In this document: in pieces, positions 53,997 through 63,101 of the stretch
Layout of the letters: each line of letters opens with the position of its first letter
How positions within the stretch are numbered: position 1 is the stretch's first letter
NCBI RefSeq assembly: GCF_040412085.2
Contig: NZ_CP115920.1
Location: forward strand, 1,736,001-1,800,000
Origin: Vibrio sp. CB1-14
Lineage (GTDB): Bacteria > Pseudomonadota > Gammaproteobacteria > Enterobacterales > Vibrionaceae
Length of the DNA stretch: 64,000 nucleotides
Reading direction: 5' to 3'
The notes under the pieces: generated by a model
Told to the model about the DNA's origin: nothing
Seen by the model: only the letters and a program-made list of their open reading frames with translations
Database searches by the model: none
Position numbers and translations under genes: made by a program

Positions 53997-54917
53997 ATGG
54001 ACGTGCTTGCAACTCTAGATATACCGCGTGAATGGGTATTTTTAGCCGTGCTAATGTTGGCGGTGACAATACTCGTGTTTGGTATCGGTTTCTTATTTGT
54101 TGGTGCCAAATCTGCGTTAGATAGGAGAGTTCATAACCTTGCCTCTCCTGAGCAAAAACAGGAAAAGAGCAAAGTGATTGATACACTCGAGTCTTTGGCT
54201 CCTTTCTATGTACCAAGTTCCGAAAAAGAGCAGCAAAATGTTCGGCTAAAGCTGATGCATGCTGGTTTCCACAATAAAAATGCTATTGCTAACTTCTACG
54301 CGTTGAAAATGCTGTCATTCACGATAGGTGCAGTTTTAGCCGTGGCTGTGTTTGTTTTGAGCTCTAACGGCAGTCAAAGCATCCTATTTGCGGCACTGTT
54401 GGTATTTATTGGATTATTCGCGCCCAACTTTATATTGGCGCGTATAGCATCTAAAAGACAAAGAAGAATTAGAGCCGGAATACCCGACACTTTGGATTTG
54501 TTGGTGGTATGTACAGAGTCCGGTCTAGGTTTTTTGGCTGCGATGAAACGAGTCGCGAGTGAGACATTTATCTCGCACCCTGAGTTAGCTGATGAGCTCG
54601 AAACGATTTGTGCCAAAGTGAAAGCTGGTGTTGAGTTACCCAGAGCTTTCGACGAGTTGGTAATTAGAACCGGTTTGAGCGAGCTTAAAGGGCTTGTGAG
54701 TATGTTGTCACACGCTTCTAGGATTGGTGGCAGCCTATCCGATACTTTAAGAGACTATAATGAAGATTATCGAGATAGAAGAAACCAAGCTGCAGAGGAA
54801 ATTGCAGCCAAAATACCGACTAAAATGCTGTTCCCAATGTTGCTATTTATCTGGCCTTGCTTCTTTATCGTGGCAATAGGACCTGCGGTTATAACGATAG
54901 TGTCGGCATTCGAATAA
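53997..54917 (+). CDS. tadC: Tad inner-membrane platform protein TadC of tad2
   Basis: The 306-residue T2SF protein shows GIPDTLDLLVVCTESGLGFLA and the C-terminal EEIAAKIPTKMLFPMLLF segment. The last 35 residues are a membrane segment typical of TadC. It ends ten bases before tadD. Confidence 0.9.
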   Translation: MDVLATLDIPREWVFLAVLMLAVTILVFGIGFLFVGAKSALDRRVHNLASPEQKQEKSKVIDTLESLAPFYVPSSEKEQQNVRLKLMHAGFHNKNAIANFYALKMLSFTIGAVLAVAVFVLSSNGSQSILFAALLVFIGLFAPNFILARIASKRQRRIRAGIPDTLDLLVVCTESGLGFLAAMKRVASETFISHPELADELETICAKVKAGVELPRAFDELVIRTGLSELKGLVSMLSHASRIGGSLSDTLRDYNEDYRDRRNQAAEEIAAKIPTKMLFPMLLFIWPCFFIVAIGPAVITIVSAFE

Positions 54918-54927
54918 GGAAAATACG

Positions 54928-55941
54928 ATGAAACGACTTACCTCACTTTTGATGTTAGCTTTAACGTTCGTTATTTTTGGTTGCTCGTCTACCGATACGG
55001 GTTCCAAATATGACACTTCTTTATACCAAGGAAGACCTATTGACACCCTGACTCAAGATCCTCCACCTCAATCAGAGGTTGAGGCAATTCAGAGGGGGGA
55101 TGCGGCGCTCAATGCGGGTAACATTGACCTAGCGCTATATGAATATATTCGCTCCCTTTCTTTTGACAACCTAGCATACAAGGATCAGACCCTATATACG
55201 ATCGGTAAGATTCATCTGTCTCGAGGCAACAATGACTTAGCTGAGCGCGCACTGAATATGTCAATAAATGCGAACCCAAATAACAGTAAGTCGTTGGAGC
55301 AGTTAGGTATGTTTTACGCTAGTACAGGCCGTGTGTCTGAGAGTGAGAGTTTCTTCTTAAGAGCGGTAAATGCAGACCAGCTGAGATTCTCGTCGCAACA
55401 TACGATTCAGCGAGAGGATGTAAGCATCGGTCTCATTGAGTCGCTAAACACAGATCGAACATCACCTGGCTATGCATATATGGGGTTAGGGGTGCTTTCA
55501 GATGTTGATAATGAATACGACATTGCACGTGCCTTTTATGATAAAGCGGGCTCAATCTTGCCGTTTGAGAACAAGGTTCTTCTCAATATGGGTTACTCCT
55601 ACTACATGTCTGGAGATTACACTAAAGCCAGTACGTTTACCCAGCGAGCACTGAACCGAGAGCCTGATAGTGAAAAAGCACAAAACAACATGGCGCTTAT
55701 CTACTTAGCTCAAGGTTATGAAAATCGAGCTTTGAACATGTTTAGCCGTCACCTAGAAAGACCTGAAGCCCTTAACAACGTGGGCTATTTCTTGATGTTG
55801 AAAGGCAAACCCGAGCGCGCTATTCCTTATTTCCAACAGGCAATAGACGCGAAACCGTCTTACTACAAGTTGGCAAACGAGAATCTTGATCGTGCTCTTT
55901 CGGAGGTACGCAACAAAGAAATTATCATTACCAACAACTAG
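54928..55941 (+). CDS. tadD: TPR lipoprotein TadD of tad2
   Basis: The 337-residue protein has a lipobox ending in IFGC (Cys19) and multiple TPR units (for example AERALNMSINANPNNSKSLE and VLLNMGYSYYMSGDYTKAST). It is about 100 residues longer than tad1 TadD. It ends the tad2 operon; no clear terminator follows on the plus strand, only a weak CGGC/GCCG pair near 55977-56000 with T-rich sequence after it. Confidence 0.85.
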   Translation: MKRLTSLLMLALTFVIFGCSSTDTGSKYDTSLYQGRPIDTLTQDPPPQSEVEAIQRGDAALNAGNIDLALYEYIRSLSFDNLAYKDQTLYTIGKIHLSRGNNDLAERALNMSINANPNNSKSLEQLGMFYASTGRVSESESFFLRAVNADQLRFSSQHTIQREDVSIGLIESLNTDRTSPGYAYMGLGVLSDVDNEYDIARAFYDKAGSILPFENKVLLNMGYSYYMSGDYTKASTFTQRALNREPDSEKAQNNMALIYLAQGYENRALNMFSRHLERPEALNNVGYFLMLKGKPERAIPYFQQAIDAKPSYYKLANENLDRALSEVRNKEIIITNN

Positions 55942-56030
55942 CCTTACTTTTAAATTATAACTCGTAGCACAAAGCGGCGCGTCCATGGAAGGGTGGCCGT
56001 TTTTCTTTTAAGTAAAAAAGAATTACAGGC

Positions 56031-56064
56031 AAAAAGAAACGCCCTTTAATCAAAGGGCGTTTCG
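56031..56064 (-). terminator. Terminator of the DUF4382 lipoprotein gene
   Basis: On the minus strand GAAACGCCCTTT and AAAGGGCGTTTC pair around a four-base loop and run into TTTTTGCC. The T tract identifies the minus-strand direction. Confidence 0.85.
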
Positions 56065-56089
56065 AACATAAGTAGAACTCTAGTGTTAC

Positions 56090-57118
56090 TTAGAATTCGA
56101 CACTGGTGTTTTGATCACCTACTACTGATACATTTGGTTGAATACTGAAGATGTTAAAACCAGCCGCCACGGGATCTGAGCCTTCTTCGCCATCATCATG
56201 TTGAGCGGTACAAGTGTACCCAAGGTTATAGTTTCCTGGGTCTAGGAAACCGAATGAGAACTCGTAGAATTGCTGCGTTTCATTATAACTAACGTTAGCA
56301 GAGGTCAAAGGCTTAACGGTATCGGTTCCGCCAATAGGCGCCATGTTTTCTTGTGTAGTGCCGGTTTCATACAAGTAGACCGCTTGCGCTACATTGGCAT
56401 CCGCTGGGTCGTTACAAGCGTTGAACGTCGCGGTTGCTACTGTGCCTTTGATATTGCCAGTCACAGCTGTATTGATCAGAGTTACCGAGGTACGCTGAAT
56501 GCTGTAATCTGGGAATGTTGACGTATTTTTTAGACCTCGTCGAAGATCAAACTCTACTGCAAAGTCGTTGTTTTGCGGATTTACCGCAACCGAATCATTG
56601 AAGTACAGGACGCCCGTATTGTCTATTTTGCCCACGCCTTGTGGGCAAGCGCCGTTACCTTTAACTGATAACTCGCGCTCGGTATCGTCGTCTTCAATAA
56701 CGTAGGAAGGGTGGGTCGGGTGATCGCCATCGTTAGCAAACACGCACAGTTTGTAGTTGCCTACAGTTACGACTTCATCTTTAATCAGCGGCATGACCTT
56801 ACTGCCTTGATAGTCGAGTAGGTTGATGCTCAGTGGTACTGGGTCTTCACCGTCAGGAATAGGGTCACCATTCTCATCAACCGGGTTACCTTCATCGTCC
56901 GTTAAGTACACGTCATAGATGAGTGGTGAGCCTCCATCTTGCGGCAATAGCGCCACTGTGCCGAAGGTCACTACGACCTCTTTGACCTCATCTACTGGAG
57001 CGTCTGTAACGCTAAGCGTAACAGGCGTCGTTGCTGCTGGAGAACTTGAATCTCCACCACACCCAACGAGTGCAAGTGACACGACACCTGCAACGGCGGT
57101 AAGTTTTAAATACTTCAT
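56090..57118 (-). CDS. DUF4382 lipoprotein
   Basis: This 342-residue protein has a lipobox ending in LVGC (Cys20) and the DUF4382 beta-rich domain near its start (TLSVTDAPVDEVKEVVVTF). A long acidic Asp/Glu/Gly/Pro stretch (DDEGNPVDENGDPIPDGEDP) is inserted, and three to four cysteines (KLCVFAN, NGACPQG, ACNDP) follow. Its role is unknown; DUF4382 proteins are common surface lipoproteins of marine gammaproteobacteria. The downstream terminator is strong. It may be cotranscribed with the small charged protein gene just upstream. Confidence 0.82.
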   Translation of the reverse strand: MKYLKLTAVAGVVSLALVGCGGDSSSPAATTPVTLSVTDAPVDEVKEVVVTFGTVALLPQDGGSPLIYDVYLTDDEGNPVDENGDPIPDGEDPVPLSINLLDYQGSKVMPLIKDEVVTVGNYKLCVFANDGDHPTHPSYVIEDDDTERELSVKGNGACPQGVGKIDNTGVLYFNDSVAVNPQNNDFAVEFDLRRGLKNTSTFPDYSIQRTSVTLINTAVTGNIKGTVATATFNACNDPADANVAQAVYLYETGTTQENMAPIGGTDTVKPLTSANVSYNETQQFYEFSFGFLDPGNYNLGYTCTAQHDDGEEGSDPVAAGFNIFSIQPNVSVVGDQNTSVEF

Positions 57119-57157
57119 AACTCAATCCTTATTTACACTTCTAGCAAAGCGCGGTGA

Positions 57158-57439
57158 TCAATCATCATTTTTGTCGCGGTCTTTACCTTTGTTGTTTTTG
57201 TCCTTGCCGTGCCCTTTACCTGGGTTATCGTCGCCATGGATGCTGCGGTTATCACCCTTGTTTTTATTGCCACCTTTCGAACCGTCTTCACAATCCTCTG
57301 AACGTAGTGTCATCACGTCACCTTCGATTTTTCGGCAATCGTCACTGATTTCCATGCGATCGCCTTTGATTGTAACATCTGCTTGTGCCGCAGAAAGGGG
57401 AAGCAAAGCTCCAAGAGCTAATGAGATAAGTGCTTTCAT
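57158..57439 (-). CDS. Small secreted charged protein (93 residues)
   Basis: The product has a signal peptide (MKALISLALGALLPLSAAQA). A short core follows with two cysteines (DDCRKIEG and SEDCEDG). The C-terminal half is rich in Lys, Asp, Gly and Asn (GKGHGKDKNNKGKDRDKNDD) and probably disordered. I chose the ATG at 57439, six bases after AGGT; the frame upstream has no signal peptide. No family is recognised. It lies 39 bases upstream of the DUF4382 gene, so the two may form an operon. Confidence 0.65.
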   Translation of the reverse strand: MKALISLALGALLPLSAAQADVTIKGDRMEISDDCRKIEGDVMTLRSEDCEDGSKGGNKNKGDNRSIHGDDNPGKGHGKDKNNKGKDRDKNDD

Positions 57440-57608
57440 TACTAACCTACCTTTGCAAGTTGAGGGACACGTCAAGCGTGTACAGGTTAGTTAAGTTTAG
57501 TCACAATATGTCAGAGCTATTCTATGCTTGGAAAGCATTCTGTCAGCGGATAGCAGAAGTGAGACACGCTGTCAGAATATGGATGAAGGCTTGTGGGATA
57601 AGATGCAT

Positions 57609-57634
57609 AAAAAAGCCAGCATCGTTTGCTGGCT
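57609..57634 (-). terminator. Terminator after cobA
   Basis: On the minus strand AGCCAGCA and TGCTGGCT pair around AACGA and are followed by TTTTTT. It ends the nir-cobA gene cluster. Confidence 0.9.
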
Positions 57635-57680
57635 TGAGTGTTTCATCGATGCTTTTGCCCAACAACATATTGTTGGAAGC

Positions 57681-58436
57681 TTAGCTAAACCAATTTAGCT
57701 TGTCGTGTAACTGCGTGACGCTACCAACAACAATTAAAGCAGGGCTTTCTGCTTCGCTAGCCATTTGAGGTAGCGTGTTTAGCGCACCTTGGAAAACACG
57801 TTGTTCTTTGCGCGTTCCATTCTCTATGACCGCACACGGCGTGTTTTCATCGAGACCGTGAGTAATAAGCTTGTCAGTAATACGACCACTTTGCTTCAGA
57901 CCCATGTAGAACACGAGTGTATTGTTGGACTGAGCAAGCGAGCTCCATTCAATCTCACGTCCATCTTTTTGCACATGACCGGTAATAAACTGCACGCTCT
58001 GCGCGTGGTCGCGGTGGGTAAGAGGAATGCCTGCATACGCAGTCGCTCCTGCGGCTGCTGTGATTCCCGGTACAACCTCAAAGCTGATGCCGTTTTCTGC
58101 CAGCGTTTCTAATTCTTCACCGCCACGGCCAAAGATAAATGAATCTCCACCTTTAAGGCGAACGACTTTGTGGCCCTCTTTCGCCTTTTCTACCAAGATT
58201 TGGTTGATCTGATCTTGTGGAACGCAGTGATAGTCGAGCTTCTTACCCACATAAATCATCTCTGCATCTGGTTTTGCCAGCGAAAGGATATCTCTGGAGA
58301 CGAGTCTATCGAAAACGACTACATCCGCAGACTGAATCACGCGATATCCTTTCACTGTCAAAAGATCAGGGTCTCCAGGCCCCGCACCGACTAATGAAAC
58401 AAAGCCGGCATTTAAAGATGTGTGATTGGTGGTCAT
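57681..58436 (-). CDS. cobA: Uroporphyrinogen-III C-methyltransferase (siroheme synthesis)
   Basis: This 251-residue SAM-dependent enzyme adds two methyl groups to uroporphyrinogen III to give precorrin-2, the precursor of siroheme. The family motifs [15 protein letters not shown] (about 16-30), [17 protein letters not shown] and [20 protein letters not shown] are clear. Siroheme is the cofactor of NirB, so placement after nirBDC makes biochemical sense. A stem-loop lies between nirC and this gene. Confidence 0.93.
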   Translation of the reverse strand: MTTNHTSLNAGFVSLVGAGPGDPDLLTVKGYRVIQSADVVVFDRLVSRDILSLAKPDAEMIYVGKKLDYHCVPQDQINQILVEKAKEGHKVVRLKGGDSFIFGRGGEELETLAENGISFEVVPGITAAAGATAYAGIPLTHRDHAQSVQFITGHVQKDGREIEWSSLAQSNNTLVFYMGLKQSGRITDKLITHGLDENTPCAVIENGTRKEQRVFQGALNTLPQMASEAESPALIVVGSVTQLHDKLNWFS

Positions 58437-58512
58437 AAGCTACGCCTATCAAATCAAAATTTGGGTATAAAGAGTGACACTCGGCAATGTGACTTTTTAT
58501 AACCAAAGAGTG

Positions 58513-58542
58513 AAAAGACCTCACCACGAAGGTGAGGTCTTA
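58513..58542 (-). terminator. Stem-loop between nirC and cobA
   Basis: On the minus strand AAGACCTCACCT and AGGTGAGGTCTT-type arms pair over 11 bases with a four-base loop and are followed by TTTC. It may partly end the nirBDC transcript before cobA. Confidence 0.75.
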
Positions 58543-58548
58543 TCGAGA

Positions 58549-59406
58549 TTATTTCGCGCTTAGCGCTGGTTCAGCTTGCACTTGTTGTTCTGCTTCAGCA
58601 GAGATTGAAGGTGCAGTTTTAGCGTGAGTTAGGTAAAGCGGGATACAAGTCATGATTAGACCGCCAACGATGTTACCTAGGATTGTTGGGATAAGGTTGA
58701 AGTTCAACCAAGTCGCGATACCAAAATCAGCACCTAGAATCATGCCTAGTGGGAATAGGAACATGTTTACGACTGTGTGTTCAAACACAAGTGCGAAGAA
58801 GATGAAGATTGGGAACCACATCATAGCTACACGACCTGCAACAGTACGTGCTGTCATGTTACCGATTACGCCCAGACAAACCATTAGGTTACAGAAGATG
58901 CCACGCACGAAACACGTGATCCAACCGTCTATGCCCATGTTTTCAAAACCAAGGCTACGAGCAGTAGAAACCGCAACAAACTTCTTCGCTACCGCGTTTA
59001 GCTCAAGAGAGAAGTTACCCGTTAGTGATACAGCCACAAGGTAAGCAACAATCAATGAACCGATAAGGTTACCAAGACCTACTAGACCCCAGCAGCGCAT
59101 GATACGACCCCAAGTGATACCAGGGCGGTTTTCAAATTTTGCCAAAGGCGCAAGACCGAAAACACCTGTAACTAGGTCATAGCCCATTACGCTCAGAATA
59201 ACGAAACCAACAGGGAACACGAGCGCGCCCACAACGCCCATACCAGTTTGAACAATGGTCGTGATCGCTACAACAACCGCCAATGACAGAATGATACCTG
59301 CCATAGTACCGCGCAAAAGTAGATCGCGAGTGCTGGTTTTGGTCTTCGCTTCACCAACGTCGATCATAGTTTGAACGAATTGTGCAGGTTTAAAATCAGT
59401 AGACAT
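58549..59406 (-). CDS. nirC: Formate/nitrite transporter family protein (probable nitrite channel)
   Basis: The 285-residue protein has six hydrophobic segments and FNT family motifs, such as LVGLGNLIGSLIVAYLVA and NMFLFPLGMILGADFG. Its position just after nirD points to nitrite uptake. The E. coli NirC is shorter; this copy has about 20 residues of extra hydrophilic tail (SISAEAEQQVQAEPALSAK). Two ATG codons open the frame; I prefer the second at 59406 because GGAG is seven bases before it. Confidence 0.82.
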   Translation of the reverse strand: MSTDFKPAQFVQTMIDVGEAKTKTSTRDLLLRGTMAGIILSLAVVVAITTIVQTGMGVVGALVFPVGFVILSVMGYDLVTGVFGLAPLAKFENRPGITWGRIMRCWGLVGLGNLIGSLIVAYLVAVSLTGNFSLELNAVAKKFVAVSTARSLGFENMGIDGWITCFVRGIFCNLMVCLGVIGNMTARTVAGRVAMMWFPIFIFFALVFEHTVVNMFLFPLGMILGADFGIATWLNFNLIPTILGNIVGGLIMTCIPLYLTHAKTAPSISAEAEQQVQAEPALSAK

Positions 59407-59524
59407 CATGTCTCTCCAACAAAGTGTAAAAATAAAAAAGTTAAGATTGAATAGTGATAGAGGCTAGGGTGGCTAACCCCTATAGGCTATTCATTCTCTA
59501 GTTCATATTTGGCCTAGAGTAGGC

Positions 59525-59848
59525 TTATGCAGAAATCTCTACCGCACCTTTAGTCACGCGAGCTTTGTAAGCCTTCACGCTAAAGCGCTCATCTTCCATG
59601 CACGCGCCTGTTGCTAGGTTAAAGCGCTGCTTCTTGAGTGGGCTTGCAACCCAAAGCTCACCTTGGTGTTCAACAATCAAGCCACGTGATAGCACGTTAG
59701 ATTGATAGAACGGATCCAAGTTGCTGATAGCGCGAACTTCTTCTGCAGCACTTGGGCGGAAAACCGCGACCTGCTGACCGTCAATCAACGCACAAACACC
59801 TGTGCCAGGGACGATATCTTGGATGTCACATACTTTTTGAAATGCCAT
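59525..59848 (-). CDS. nirD: Nitrite reductase small subunit NirD
   Basis: The 107-residue protein has a Rieske-like fold pattern but no Cys/His iron-sulfur ligands, as expected for NirD. Motifs include DIVPGTGVCALIDGQQVAVF and SPLKKQRFNLATGACMED. It forms the assimilatory or detoxifying NADH nitrite reductase with NirB. It begins two bases after the nirB stop. Confidence 0.9.
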   Translation of the reverse strand: MAFQKVCDIQDIVPGTGVCALIDGQQVAVFRPSAAEEVRAISNLDPFYQSNVLSRGLIVEHQGELWVASPLKKQRFNLATGACMEDERFSVKAYKARVTKGAVEISA

Positions 59849-59850
59849 GA

Positions 59851-62409
59851 TTACTTCTCCAGCTCAACGTGTAGGATGTCGCCTTTCGCTTCAGGGTGTT
59901 TCTCTGTGAATGTCGCTGGACGGTGTTGATCACGCTCTTGAACGAAAACCACATTGTCATCACGCAGGTCACTGTTAATGAAGTGAGCAAAGCGTGTAAG
60001 CTGAGACTCGTCTTCAATCGTGTTTTTCCATTCACAGCTGTAATCGCCCACTAGACGCTGTACGTCAGCCTCAAGTTGTTCGTTGATGCCAAGCTTGTTA
60101 TCCACGATAACTTCACGTAGGTAGTCCACACCACCTTCCATGTTTTCCATCCAAACTGAGGTGCGTTGTAGTGGCGCAGCAGTACGGATATAGAACATCA
60201 TAAAGCGGTCGATGTACTGGATTAGTGTCGCTTCATCTAGGTCAGAAGCCAGTAGGTCTGCGTGACGAGGTTTCATACCACCGTTACCACATACGTACAT
60301 GTTCCAACCTGCGTCAGTCGCGATGATGCCAAGGTCTTTACCTTGCGCTTCCGCACACTCACGAGTACAGCCAGACACACCAAACTTCATCTTATGAGGA
60401 GTACGGATGCCTTTGTAACGGTTCTCGATGCGAGAGCCCAAACCGACAGAGTCTTGAACGCCGTAACGACACCAAGTAGAGCCCACACACGTTTTCGCCA
60501 TGCGAAGTGCTTTTGCATACGCTTGACCTGTCTCGTAACCCGCTTCAATCAGTTTCTTCCAGATAGCAGGAAGGTCGTCTTTTTGCGCCCCGAACAGACC
60601 AATACGTTGTGCACCCGTCACCTTAGTGTAAAGGTTGTATTCTGCAGCCACTTCAGCCAGCACTTTTAGTGCTTGAGGTGTGACTTCACCGCCAGCCATA
60701 CGTGGGATAACTGAGTAAGTACCGTCTTTTTGGATGTTACCTAGGAAGTTATCGTTGGTATCGTGCAGCTTCACTAGCTCAGGCTTAAGAATGTGGTCAC
60801 CCCAGCAAGACGCTAAGAGAGAGCCTGCTAGTGGCTTACACACTTCACAGCCGTAGCCTGTACCGTGTTTCTCAAGTAGTTCTTCGAACGTCTTGATCTC
60901 GCCAATACGTACTAGGTGGAACAGCTCTTGACGAGAATAAGCAAAGTGCTCACATACATCGTTCTTAACTTCGATACCAGATTTAGCAAGTTCAGCATTC
61001 AGAACCGAAGTTACAAGAGGGATACAACCACCACAGCCAGTGCCTGCACCAGTCACCGCTTTGATGTCGCCAATTGTGTGGTGACCTTGAGCAACCGCCT
61101 CTGCAATCTTGCCTTTTGTTACGTCGAAACAAGAACAGATAACCGCGGACTCAGGAAGCGAATCTGCACCTAGTGTCGGCTTTTCTGCACCAGCGTGTGC
61201 TGGAAGGATAAGTGCATCCGGGTGCTCTGGTAGGTCGATTTCGTTCAGCATTAGCTGAAGTAGGTCGCCGTAGTCGGAGGTATCACCAACCATTACCGCA
61301 CCAAGAAGTTTCTTGTTGTCTTCAGAAACGATAAGACGCTTGTAAACTTCTTGCTCTTCGTTTTGGTAAACGTAGCTCTTACAGCCAGGAGTGCGACCGT
61401 TAGCGTCACCAATTGAGCCTACTTTCACGCCAAGAAGCTTAAGCTTCGCAGACATATCAGCGCCTTCAAATTTGCTGTCGTTACCTACTACGTGGTCAAC
61501 CGCAACCGTTGCCATCTTGTAGCCAGGCGCTACTAGGCCGTAGAACGTTTCGTTCCAAGACGCACACTCACCAATTGCGTAGATGTTTTCATCTGAGGTT
61601 TGGCAGAAGTCGTTGATAGCAATACCGCCACGATGTGCAATATCTAGCTTCATTTCACGCGCAAGTTTGTCTTGAGGGCGGATACCTGCAGAGAACACGA
61701 TGAAGTCAGTTTCTAGCTCAGTACCGTCGGCAAAGCGCATCACGTTACGTGCTGTTTTGCCTTCAGGAGCGATTTCTAGGGTGTTCTTGCTGGTGTGTAC
61801 ATTCACGCCCATGCTTTCAATTTTTGAACGAAGCTGATTACCGCCAGCTTGATCAAGCTGCTCTGCCATTAGCTTTGGTGCGAACTCAACAACGTGAGTT
61901 TCTACACCTAGTGCTTTAAGTGCACCGGCAGCTTCAAGACCTAGCAGACCACCACCGATGACAACACCGCTCTTGCTTTTCTTCGCGGTCGCTTCGATAG
62001 CTTTCAGATCTTCGATAGTGCGGTAAACAAAGCAGTCTTTGCTTTCGTTGCCTTTGATAGACGGAACAAATGGGAAAGAGCCAGTAGCGAGGATGAGTTT
62101 GTCGTATTTGATTTCACGACCAGTGCTGGAGTAAACGATGTGGTTTTCACGGTTGATATTGATAGCGCGCTCGCCAATCAATACGTTAATGCCGTGCTTT
62201 TGGTAAAAACCTTCTTTAACGAGAGAGAGCTCGTCAGCAGTGTGGTGCGAAAAATAAGAGGAAAGGTGCACACGGTCGTACGCTACGCGGGGTTCTTCGC
62301 AGAAAACAGTCACTTCATAGTTTGCCATATCCGCTTTCTCGACTAGGTCTTCGAGATAGCGATGACCAACCATGCCGTTTCCTACAACCACAAGCTTCAT
62401 CTTGCTCAT
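59851..62409 (-). CDS. nirB: NADH-dependent nitrite reductase large subunit NirB
   Basis: The 852-residue protein reduces nitrite to ammonium in the cytoplasm using NADH. It has an N-terminal FAD/NAD(P)-binding domain (VVGNGMVGHRYLEDL), then a BFD-like 2Fe-2S region (CSCFDVTKGKIAEAV and GCGGCIP). The siroheme/4Fe-4S reductase domains follow, with cysteines in TCVGSTWCRYG and in SGCTRECAEAQG. The ATG at 62409 has AGGT eight bases before it. Its promoter carries an FNR site and a NarL/NarP-type site. Confidence 0.96.
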   Translation of the reverse strand: MSKMKLVVVGNGMVGHRYLEDLVEKADMANYEVTVFCEEPRVAYDRVHLSSYFSHHTADELSLVKEGFYQKHGINVLIGERAININRENHIVYSSTGREIKYDKLILATGSFPFVPSIKGNESKDCFVYRTIEDLKAIEATAKKSKSGVVIGGGLLGLEAAGALKALGVETHVVEFAPKLMAEQLDQAGGNQLRSKIESMGVNVHTSKNTLEIAPEGKTARNVMRFADGTELETDFIVFSAGIRPQDKLAREMKLDIAHRGGIAINDFCQTSDENIYAIGECASWNETFYGLVAPGYKMATVAVDHVVGNDSKFEGADMSAKLKLLGVKVGSIGDANGRTPGCKSYVYQNEEQEVYKRLIVSEDNKKLLGAVMVGDTSDYGDLLQLMLNEIDLPEHPDALILPAHAGAEKPTLGADSLPESAVICSCFDVTKGKIAEAVAQGHHTIGDIKAVTGAGTGCGGCIPLVTSVLNAELAKSGIEVKNDVCEHFAYSRQELFHLVRIGEIKTFEELLEKHGTGYGCEVCKPLAGSLLASCWGDHILKPELVKLHDTNDNFLGNIQKDGTYSVIPRMAGGEVTPQALKVLAEVAAEYNLYTKVTGAQRIGLFGAQKDDLPAIWKKLIEAGYETGQAYAKALRMAKTCVGSTWCRYGVQDSVGLGSRIENRYKGIRTPHKMKFGVSGCTRECAEAQGKDLGIIATDAGWNMYVCGNGGMKPRHADLLASDLDEATLIQYIDRFMMFYIRTAAPLQRTSVWMENMEGGVDYLREVIVDNKLGINEQLEADVQRLVGDYSCEWKNTIEDESQLTRFAHFINSDLRDDNVVFVQERDQHRPATFTEKHPEAKGDILHVELEK

Positions 62410-62473
62410 TATTAGTACCTAAGGGTTATTATCGAATCTACGCGCATTGTTAAATGTGAAAGAAAATTAAAAT

Positions 62474-62487
62474 ATGATGTAAATCAA
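62474..62487 (-). promoter_or_regulatory. FNR site of the nirB promoter
   Basis: Read on the minus strand TTGATTTACATCAT matches the TTGAT-N4-ATCAA consensus at nine of ten positions. It lies about 71 bases before the nirB start, consistent with a class II position at -41.5. Confidence 0.88.
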
Positions 62488-62500
62488 TTACAGAATTAAA

Positions 62501-62516
62501 CTATCCTAAAGGGGTA
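62501..62516 (-). promoter_or_regulatory. NarL/NarP-type 7-2-7 site of the nirB promoter
   Basis: On the minus strand TACCCCT-TT-AGGATAG has one perfect NarL/NarP heptamer and one partial inverted heptamer. Its centre is 28 bases from the FNR centre, the same spacing as the E. coli nirB promoter (-69.5 and -41.5, recalled). Confidence 0.7.
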
Positions 62517-62797
62517 GGTAGGGTGGTTAGATATCGTGCGTTGATATATTTACCGACATGACCTATCGGAAAATACAATGATGGGTTAATGGCGCGTGTC
62601 ATTATGGTTATTTTTTAGGAGGTGATTTGTAACTTAGACTTGTTGTGTATCGTTTCATTTGTAGTACAAAATCAAGTTAATTACGAAATTGAAAGTTTAG
62701 ACCACTTGAAGTGTTCTAACTATGAATAAATGTTAATAGCAGGGGATGATGGTGATAAGTGGCCTGATATTGATATAATTAACTAATAAACAGCTAA
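62517..62797. other. Intergenic region, nothing further recognised
   Basis: This AT-rich stretch lies between the nirB promoter and the lysE pseudogene. I find no gene, repeat or clear regulatory site in it. Confidence 0.5.
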
Positions 62798-63000
62798 ATA
62801 TCTACGCCACACATTAAAGTGCCCGCAATACGATTCATAGTTTTGACATGTTAAGCCTGACCCAGTGTACGTTTCAGACCTTTACCTCTGGTTGCTTAAA
62901 TAGTCATACAAATAAATTCACTGAGTAAAATAATTGCCAACATTATTGAGACTTGGAGAGTCATTGGTTTCGACTGAGCGGTGAAAGGAGGAAGCAGGGA
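62798..63000 (-). pseudogene. Decayed lysE-family pseudogene (C-terminal remnant)
   Basis: Translated on the minus strand, this stretch reads LLPPFTAQSKPM, MLAIILLSEFICMTI, stop, ATRGKGLKRTLGQA, stop, HVKTMNRIAGTLMCGVDI. This matches the last 70 or so residues of the intact LysE neighbour at 63102-63722 nearly residue by residue, with two in-frame stops and a frame-truncated end. The N-terminal two thirds are missing or unrecognisable. It looks like an old tandem duplicate of the neighbouring gene. Confidence 0.9.
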
Positions 63001-63057
63001 GAGCTTACCAAAGTGAGAAGAGAGCTGGCGGTTGGTGTCGGTTTAACGCAATAAACT

Positions 63058-63084
63058 AAATGGGCTCCAAAAAAGAGCCCATTC
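63058..63084 (-). terminator. Terminator of the LysE-family gene
   Basis: On the minus strand AATGGGCTC and GAGCCCATT pair around a TTTTTTG loop and lead into TAGTTT, just past the stop codon. Confidence 0.75.
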
Positions 63085-63101
63085 TTTCATCTAAAAACAA
63101 C

